A DNA stretch of 64,000 nucleotides from Phoronis australis. Lineage: Eukaryota; Phoronida; Phoronidae. The notes under the pieces are model-generated. The model worked only from the letters and a program-made list of their open reading frames with translations, was not told where the DNA came from and ran no database searches. Below, piece after piece: positions 48,547 through 64,000 of this stretch. Position numbers and translations under genes: made by a program. The stretch lies in NCBI GenBank assembly GCA_002633005.1, contig NMRA01000156.1, positions 741,831 to 805,830 on the forward strand. The letters are read 5' to 3'. Position 1 is the first letter of the stretch. The number at the start of each line of letters is the position of its first letter.

Positions 48547-48805
48547 TTAAAGGCGAAGGCAACCTTTTTTCATGTCATTTTTAGCAAAAATAAGGTTCGT
48601 TGATTATCCCAGACATATTTTTCACTCATTTACTGCTTTTCGTAATTTAATTAATTACTCGTCGTCTTCTCCGGAAGTGACGTTTTGAGAGGCAAGAATT
48701 TCGCGCCAATTTCTTTTCATATAGTCTGACTGTGAGAGCAGTCATTGTTCTACCTCGGTTGTGATAAGTTCGGTCGTCGTTTGCTTTTGCTCACAAGTCA
48801 GTCAA

Positions 48806-48985
48806 CATGCCACGCTTATGCTGCGTACTGGGGTGTACTCATTATCGTCTCACGTACAGAGGAAGAACTGTCCCACTTGCCCGAGTGTCCCGCGACATAC
48901 TCCCACTGAAGGGTGATCTGAGCACCCAAACTGCTTACATACCGCCATGTGACTCCCTCGCCACACACCTGGCACCTTCCAAATA
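48806..48985 (+). pseudogene. THAP-like ORF start in left arm of K2
   Basis: MPRLCCVLGCTHYRLTYRGR and then unrelated sequence to a stop at 48983-48985 (59 codons). Only the first THAP Cys pair is present. It is the inverted duplicate of the start at 49603 and not an independent gene. Confidence 0.6.
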
Positions 48986-49189
48986 GCTCCAATACAAGTC
49001 CACAATAAACTTATCAATCTTAGGCTCACCAATCTGTTCATTAGATGACGAACTGTCCTCTTCACTGGGTGTCGAAATGGGCCTGTATTCACTCTCACTA
49101 CTCAACATCGCTGTAGGGCTGCTTACAGGCTCTGGGCTAGAGACAACAGCACAGGGCGAATCACATCTAGTTCCCGGAATTGCATGCAA

Positions 49190-49603
49190 TGGGGTACATT
49201 CAGAGGCATGGATGACAGTAGATGAAGTGCCTCCAGTCACTGCATATAGTGGCCACAGCTCGCGAGGCTTCTCGCTTCAAAAACGCACTTCTTGGGGTTG
49301 GCGACGGGGCACTGCCGGGAATCAACAGTGACGGTATGGTACCCTTCTTCAGGCGTTGTTTCGCAGGGACCTTCATAAATTCAGCGTACATATCTGTCAT
49401 AATCTGACGGCAGAAAATGCTTGCCACACACTCGGTAACCCTCCACTGCTTTGAAAGTTGCGTGGACGGGTAGCGCTGCATTCTTCACATGAACGAGCTA
49501 GCCAAGTACGGCAAAGTATGTCAACCCTCGGAAAGCGACGCAAGGTACCCAAAGCGAGTGTGAGACGATGAGTACATCCCGGCACGCAGCAACAGCATGG
49601 CAT
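49190..49603 (-). pseudogene. Frameshifted THAP-domain gene in K2
   Basis: Starts MPCCCCVPGCTHRLTLALGT, then LRRFPRVDILCRTWLARS. After a frame change YRVCGKHFLPSDY supplies the C-x2-H half, and after another RLKKGTIPSLLIPG matches the box that closes THAP domains. All C2CH ligands are present but in different frames, so it is a decayed transposase N-terminus. No catalytic domain follows. Confidence 0.75.
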
Positions 49604-49863
49604 GTTGACTGACTAGTAAACAAAAGCAAACGACGACCGAACTTATCACAACCGAAAAGTAGAACAATGACTGACTCGACAGCTCTCACAGTCAGACTAT
49701 AATGAAAAGAAATTCTTGCCTCCCAAAACGTCACTTTAAGAGTAGAGGACGAGAAATTAATCAAATTATGAAAAGCTGTAACTAAGTGAAAAATGTGTCT
49801 GGGATAATCAACGAACCTTATTTTTGCTAATAGTGACACGAAAAAGGTTGCTTTCGCCTTTAA

Positions 49864-58488
<8,625 letters not shown>

Positions 58489-58522
58489 GAAGGTGCCTAT
58501 TTGAAGAACCATCGTGTGTTTT

Positions 58523-58528
58523 AATAAA
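58523..58528 (+). terminator. Polyadenylation signal of the adenylate kinase gene
   Basis: AATAAA 35 bp after the stop codon, followed by TTGTTTGCACACTTGT. This implies a very short 3' UTR. Confidence 0.7.
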
Positions 58529-58996
58529 AGGACTTGTTTGCACACTTGTAACTGGCTAAACATTTTCTTAAATATATAAATATCATTAAATTCAAATCTT
58601 TTTAATAGATGAATATCGTTGTTATAACTAATAAGTAAAAATTCTCCTGTTTGGGACAGTCTCAAGATTTGGGTTTCGAACTGAATTTTAATTTTCTTGA
58701 TTCTGAAGATTGGGACATGTGCTATTTTGGTGTTATATCTCTCACTTCATTATTGGAGTCTGTGTTTTGTATCAACAGAGCTTGAAAATAAGACTTGGCA
58801 GTTCGTAAAGTCATCAAAAACAGCCCCACGACAACATTTCCATGTGCTCCAATGGTGTAGATCATAGAAGTGAATGATTGTTTGTCGTTCATCTTAATTC
58901 TTTTATTTGGGACGGCCAGTATTGCCCATTTCAATAGTTTGGTACAAACTCCAAAAAACCTGGTGCAAAATCATTTTTTCCTGTCCCAAACTGGAG

Positions 58997-59430
58997 AATT
59001 TTTACCACAGAATGCCAGCAGGGCACACTAGACACAATTTTTATCACAGAATGCCAGCGGGGCACACTAGACACAATTTTTACCACAGAATGCCAGCAGG
59101 GCACACTAGACACAATTTTTACCACAGAATGCCAGCGGGGCACACTAGACACAATTTTTACCACAGAATGCCAGCGGGGCACACTAGACACAATTTTTAC
59201 CACAGAATGCCAGCGGGGCACACTAGACACAATTTTTACCACAGAATGCCAGCAGGGCACACTAGACACAATTTTTACCACAGAATGCCAGCAGGGCACA
59301 CTAGACACAATTTTTACCACAGAATGCCAGCAGGGCACACTAGACACAATTTTTACCACAGAATGCCAGCAAGGCACACTAGACATAATTTTTACCACAG
59401 AATGCCAGCAGGGCACACTAGACATAGTTT
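58997..59430. repeat. Minisatellite, 39-bp unit, 11 copies, open on both strands
   Basis: Units contain CCACAGAATGCCAGCAGGGC and ACACTAGACACAATTTTT and are about 95 percent alike, mostly differing at AGCAGGG/AGCGGGG. Since 39 is divisible by 3, both strands stay open: plus reads NFYHRMPAGHTRH repeated and minus reads VSSVPCWHSVVKI repeated. It is most likely a non-coding array. Confidence 0.97.
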
Positions 59431-60660
59431 CTGACTAAGTGTGTTTCAAAACTGTGTTAAGCCATCTCAATTGTTCCATCCCAGAAGCGAAAATTACATC
59501 TATTTTGCTTTTGCCTTGGTATGGTGTGATCATTTTAGGCATTTGTGAGAGAAGAAAAGTAGGCCTAGAAACCAAATTTCGTTCCACCAATTTTAATAGC
59601 AGTTTTTGGTACCTTAAACATTGCCACACCCTGTTGCAAAATTCTCCATGTGATATTTGCTGTCTAGAGTCACATGACCGTCTAGTGTCAAAAAGTGGCA
59701 ACTTTGACATTTTCTCTTTTTGCAGGGGAATGAAAGAAAAAATAAATTCCTTAAGCTGGTTTCAAGTTTATTACATGTAGAAAAGTTGCCAAAGGGACAA
59801 AAAAAGAAACCTGAACGTGACAACTTCAAACCCTGTGCTGAAATTGTTGGTGACTGAATTCCACAAAAATTCATGATTTACATTATTTTTTCTTGTCGCC
59901 TGTTGTACATATAATCTCTTTCAGACATACACGTTTTAGACACGAATATCCAAGTTAACTGTTTGTGAACATTTCAAAAGTGACCACGTTTTTGGAGACA
60001 AAACGTGCACCCAGGAACATTCTGCTAAATGAATGAATGACGCAACAATCCATTAGATTTTTTAAAAATGTCAGCAGTTGTGTTTACTCTTTTATTGGTT
60101 TTCATGTATAATAGAGTACAAGTATAGATATTTTTTTATTCTAAAATCTAATTTTAGGTTCTTCCCAGTACTTGCAGAAATAAGAATGGCAATTTGAAGT
60201 ACTGGGTATGCATATTTACATTCGCTTTAGCAGAGTTTGATCAATAAAAATGATTAAGTAAATGTTTGGGTTTTCAGCAACTTTTATAAAATATTTACAT
60301 TTTCGGAATGTCAAGGAAAGTTCCATTAATCATGCAAGTGTTTTTTCTGAAAACACTGAATTTTTTGCAAAGGAGCTTAAACCATTTAGTTACGCCCAAT
60401 TTTATGAATGACCATGGTGGAAATCGCCATTTGGCTTTTTTTAAAAGTGGGTCAAAATGTTTTTTTCGGTGAATATCAAAAATGTGGTTTTCTAAAAAAA
60501 TATTCTTTTTAAGTTCCCTTGGATGATGAAATGTCGTATTAAAGATCCAGCGGAAGACGGATGATTCGCTGTTCAAATTCTCGTGGCTAGTCCCGTGAAA
60601 TCTCGTGAAGCTCTAACACTAGAAGGCATCGGTCAGGCGCATGGCATTGCATTCCTGTAG
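59431..60660. other. Intergenic, no feature recognised
   Basis: AT-rich sequence. The open frame at 59439-59780 lacks motifs. Confidence 0.5.
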
Positions 60661-60700
60661 CAGGCCCGTAGCCAGGGGGGTTCGATCGACCGCAGAAAAG
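60661..60700 (+). mobile_element. Terminus-like fragment of a cut-and-paste element
   Basis: CAGGCCCGTAGCCAGGGGGG then TTCGATCGACC. This CAGGxCCGTAGCCAGGGGGG phrase is a common terminus of hAT-type elements in animal genomes. The opposite end was not found. Confidence 0.45.
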
Positions 60701-61142
60701 GTCTAGCACCAGCCTATTTGTTAAGGTAGTAAACATGGACAACAACATAATTGTTGCAACTACTGGTACTAAACTACTAACTGCAATGACAACTAAGATA
60801 GTAATAATTTTGAATTTGCTTCTGATTAGAAGCGCTTCACGTTATCATAGGGCCGGTGCCGTACCCGGCCACTTCGCAGGAGTCAGGTGTTTGCGTAGAT
60901 GACAGGATCGTGCAGACGATTAGGGGAGGTTTTATATTATTCATCGGCATTGAACACGCGTGGTGGCTACACCGTAGGGTAACAACGGGGTCTAGAAATA
61001 AATGCCTATACCTAGCTAAGTTGCACATATGGAGCAGCGAGAGAGAACTCAAAAAGTAACTCGGTGTGAATGCTTTAAAATCGAGCAAGAAACAAAACTG
61101 CAGAAAATAGGTTTGTTATCTGATATTGCATAATATAATGAG

Positions 61143-63435
61143 CCAACCCGCATCACGGACGTTTCTCATTCGTGTATTGGTCTCTGCATAACAAACAATT
61201 TGAGTATCATTGACTCGTGTTCTGTACTACCTCCTGTTGGCAATTCTGATCACTACACAATCGAAACCACTCTAACACTTAAAAAACCGGTTAAAGAACA
61301 ACACACCACACGAACTATTTGGAAATATGATCAAGTTGACACCGATAAATTACGTCAGGATATCACCTACACTGACTGGGATTCCATATTGGACACTGGC
61401 GACATTGGTGACACTGTTTCACTCTTCACTAGTACTCTCTATGAAATTTTACAAAAACAACATCCCATCAACTGAAAACATTATTGAACACAACAGTCAA
61501 CCGTGGTTCAAAAATAATATGTCCCGAAAATAATAGGTGCGTCGCAAGCTCCGTTTCCGGAGATACAAAGGAGACAGTGTATAGGCGATATAGGGTCATT
61601 TATTATGACTGATAAGGTACAGAAATATGAGTGTACAAATAACATAAAGATAAAATAATGATCTCTGGAAAGATGGGCAATAAAAAGCGCATTAAACGGG
61701 CAATCCGCACAAGAAACAGACTTTATAGCTCTTTGAGAAGATCTAACAACGCTGTAATCTACAACAGATACAAGGAGCAGTCACGCCTGGTAGAAACTTG
61801 AGTAAATCAAGCCAAAGCTGATCACCGCCACAAACTTTTTCAACAAATGAACAATGCAAGCAAGAACTCTAAAGAATACTAGTACATCGTCAATAAAATA
61901 CGTGGCAGTCAACAACAATCCTCTTATCCAGTCATCAACCACAATGGTAACCTAGCCTGAAGTAGCAGTGACAAATTATTCACGAACAAAAGCCACATTA
62001 CATCAACTGAGATAGGTAACTTTCCCTTTCTTCGTGAACGTTGTCTCTGTCAACTGTCTGATACCCCGGCTAATCAAACTGATGTCCGGAAGTATTTCAA
62101 TGAAAGTGGCCCCAATAAGAATAATGGCACAGCTTTAATCACCAGCAAGATGATAAAAATGATTGCCAATAAAATTACCATGCCCTTAACCAATCTGTTT
62201 AACAATCTTCTTCAGCTAAGTATATATCCGTCTTCTTGGAAACATGGAGTTATGGTCCCTATACACAAAAAAGACTCCAAAACTGAAATTTCAAATTCTC
62301 GCTCAATAACTTTACTTAACACCCTATCCAAAATCTTCGAGAAGATTATTACTCAAAGTATTCTTACATTTCTCAAACAAAACAACTTGATCTATCATCG
62401 TCAATTTGTTTTTTTCTTGCGTGGGAACAGCACCATGACACAACTTGTTGAAATACTACACGAGATTCATTTACATTTTGAGAAGGGCGAGTGTCAGGTC
62501 CATTTTTCTAGATATAGCTTCTGCTTTCGACTGTGTTCCTCACGACCTTCTACTTCACAAACTTCGATCCTATGGCATCACTGGGAATCTTTTAAACCTG
62601 ATCACCTTATATCTCTCCGATCGTACATATAGTGTTCCTGTCGACAGCGTACTGTCATCTTTATCCCCTCCTGGATTTGTAAACGCAGGTGCACCGCAGG
62701 GTAGCATATTGGGCCCTCTTCTCTTTTTGGTTGATATTAATGACCTTCCTGATAACCTGTCATGTAGCACCTACCTTTATGAAGATGACACGGCGTTTTT
62801 TACCCCTTCCCAGGGAGCAGCCCTGAAAGTTTTTTGCACGGCTTCAACACGACTTGAATAAACTTAGTTATTGGTCACAAGAATGGAGAATGAATTTTAT
62901 GTTGGAGGATGATCTCCATGATGTATTATAAGTTACATAAGAAATTGTATAAGAATTGCATAAGAGATTGTTGTATAAGAATTGCATAAGAAATAGTTTT
63001 ATAAGAGTTAATTAGTGGAATGCTATAGTCTTGGAATGCAGTTTTGCTATATCTTGCCTTATATGGGCACGCTACTTGTGTATATATATTAATGCGATCA
63101 TATAATAAAACAGTCTGATAGATAGTTTCTTGTACAGAAACATGGTGTTCTTTTATTAACCGGCATATTATCCTGACCATTAAGTCCAGTTCGTGCGCAA
63201 TGTCTCACCAATCATCAACATTTTAAACCAGAAAAAAGCGTTGACATCACCTTCTCCAAATCTATTAATGTTCTCTTCCTTGTTGACCCGTCTTATAACC
63301 TTAAACTTAATGATGAAATCCTTTCTAGAAAACGGTCGCACAGACATCTTGGTATACTGTTAAATGAAAAACTCTCATTCACACCTCACGTTCGGGAGCT
63401 CGTACAAAAAACTCCCTACGCTCTTGCTGTTTTAT
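61143..63435 (+). pseudogene. Decayed non-LTR retrotransposon (Jockey/CR1-like): endonuclease end and reverse transcriptase
   Basis: The order of remains fits ORF2 of a non-LTR element. The endonuclease end is at 61143-61265 (PTRITDVS, CITNN, VGNSDH), a basic linker at 61690-62100 (RAIRTRNRLYSSLRRS), and reverse transcriptase at 62150-62860. RT motifs seen: WKHGVMVPIHKKDSKTEISN, SRSITLLNTLSKIFEKII, DIASAFDCVPHDLLLHKL, GAPQGSILGPLLF and the catalytic box, here YEDD where the family has FADD. A thumb-like segment is at 63240-63430 (RHLGILLNEKLSFTPHV). Several stops and at least one frameshift (about 62500) show it is dead. The segments before and after 62900-63179 are separated by an insertion. 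Confidence 0.88.
62900..63179. mobile_element. Possible solo LTR inserted in the LINE
   Basis: A 280-bp segment starting TGTTGGAGGATGATCTCC and ending ATTATCCTGACCA (TG...CA) interrupts the LINE coding region between WRMNFM and the thumb segment. It contains TATATATATTAATG and AATAAAACAG, as an LTR promoter and polyadenylation region would. A short ATAAGAA(A/T)TG repeat occurs near the left end. I found no convincing target-site duplication. Confidence 0.4.
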
Positions 63436-63480
63436 TTTTTGGGTTTTTGGGGCAGACCCCCCCCCCTAAATCCGCCTATG
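63436..63480 (-). mobile_element. Terminus-like fragment (CATAGGCGGATTTAGGGGG, read on minus)
   Basis: On the minus strand CATAGGCGGATTTAGGGGGG begins at 63480 and a C-rich run precedes it. It truncates the LINE. It resembles common cut-and-paste transposon termini. Confidence 0.4.
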
Positions 63481-63724
63481 AATACAACCGTGTAATAACC
63501 TGGGCCTCAAGAGTTACGTTTCGCCGACTTTACCACAACACCACTAAGCGGCTGACGTAATCGAACGTGAAAATAGAATACTTAAATGAGCACGCGCAAT
63601 AATCGCATGTTTAGCAAAGGGCATTGCACCGACATTTATACGCTATGAAAGAAACGACGCATAATTTCCATAAAAACGATATTTTAATTCAGTGAAATTT
63701 TCTCTTGTGTTCTCTCACTTGTAA
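63481..63724. other. Intergenic, no feature recognised
   Basis: No motifs. It lies between two terminus-like fragments. Confidence 0.4.
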
Positions 63725-63765
63725 CAGTGGCGGATCTAGGATATCACAAGGGGGCCCAACATTTT
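63725..63765 (+). mobile_element. Terminus-like fragment CAGTGGCGGATCTAGG
   Basis: CAGTGGCGGATCTAGG followed by AAGGGGGCCCAAC is a typical hAT-type left terminus in animals. The remainder and the other end lie beyond the window or are lost. Confidence 0.45.
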
Positions 63766-63944
63766 GTCCGGCTGTAAGCATTTGCGCAAACTGAAACACG
63801 ATTGTAGATGCGCATAGCACCGAAGTGGGGGAAGGTCGAGAAATTTTTCTGTTTTTATGTCTAAAAATCAAGCATTTTCCTTGATTCCTGAAGACAAAAG
63901 AGGCAAAAAAAAAAACAGAGTACGTGTCAAACAGAAAAACTGCA

Positions 63945-64000
63945 AGAACCTAAAACTCGAACTCACGACCTGGCGGATAGAACGCGCGTGCGTTACCACT
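63945..64000 (-). mobile_element. tRNA-derived SINE-like sequence, cut by window end
   Basis: On the minus strand: AGTGGTAACGCACGCGCGTT (A-box-like) and GGTCGTGAGTTCGAGTT (B-box-like), spaced as in a tRNA-type Pol III promoter. It could also be part of a tRNA gene running out of the window. Confidence 0.5.

Larger units (their letters stand above)
48551..49859 (-). mobile_element. TTAA-flanked Kolobok-like foldback element K2
   Basis: Terminal repeats AGGCGAAGGCAACC (left) and AGGCGAAAGCAACC (right, read inward), flanked exactly by TTAA (48547-48550 and 49860-49863). The inverted arms are about 310 bp long and include the start of a THAP ORF on both sides. The termini resemble those of K1, so the two belong to one superfamily. 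It sits between the divergent POLR1A and adenylate kinase genes. Confidence 0.88.

Noticed and set aside
58907-59434. 175-codon plus-strand ORF with a repeated 13-residue unit
   Set aside because: It is explained by a 39-bp tandem repeat that is open in both strands. There is no promoter, splice or domain evidence.

Overview
This window is animal nuclear DNA. The genes are split into many short exons with GT-AG introns, the introns are long and full of transposon debris, and there are tRNA-derived SINE-like copies, a non-LTR retrotransposon, minisatellites and THAP-domain transposon remains. The coding sequences resemble vertebrate orthologues closely enough to suggest a bilaterian, probably a marine invertebrate such as a non-vertebrate deuterostome or a lophotrochozoan. 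I cannot place the species.

Layout. Positions 1-47912, minus strand: the 5' three quarters of the gene for the largest subunit of RNA polymerase I (POLR1A/RPA194). I could place 20 coding exons with compatible splice phases; the C-terminal exons lie beyond position 1. One exon that should sit between 10655 and 14078, carrying the start of the bridge helix, is not visible, and a lone N lies in that intron. Intron 11 (21941-34697, about 12.8 kb) holds an apparently intronless, divergent rhodopsin-like GPCR gene on the plus strand (25359-26513) with its own TATA box. Positions 47913-50261 separate two head-to-head genes and contain a 1.3-kb TTAA-flanked foldback transposon. Positions 50262-58488, plus strand: a five-exon adenylate kinase of the mitochondrial AK3/AK4 type, complete from start to stop (226 residues). 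Positions 58489-64000: a 39-bp minisatellite, a decayed Jockey/CR1-type LINE, a possible solo LTR, and terminus-like fragments of cut-and-paste elements.

The repeats are the unusual part. Three same-orientation copies of one family (6268-8146, 16669-18195, 23753-24574) have terminal hairpins and internal monomers, and carry many matches to the core CTCF motif. Two Kolobok-like elements with exact TTAA duplications carry THAP fragments. A 1.4-kb family with TATTCGCC termini has two near-full copies, a partial copy and a collapsed hairpin. A 239-bp inverted-repeat element has a tRNA-like core. Several tandem arrays have units of 19-67 bp. The two housekeeping genes act in separate processes (rRNA transcription; mitochondrial nucleotide exchange). 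Their head-to-head layout could mean a shared promoter region, but the 1.3-kb insertion now separates the start codons by about 2.35 kb.
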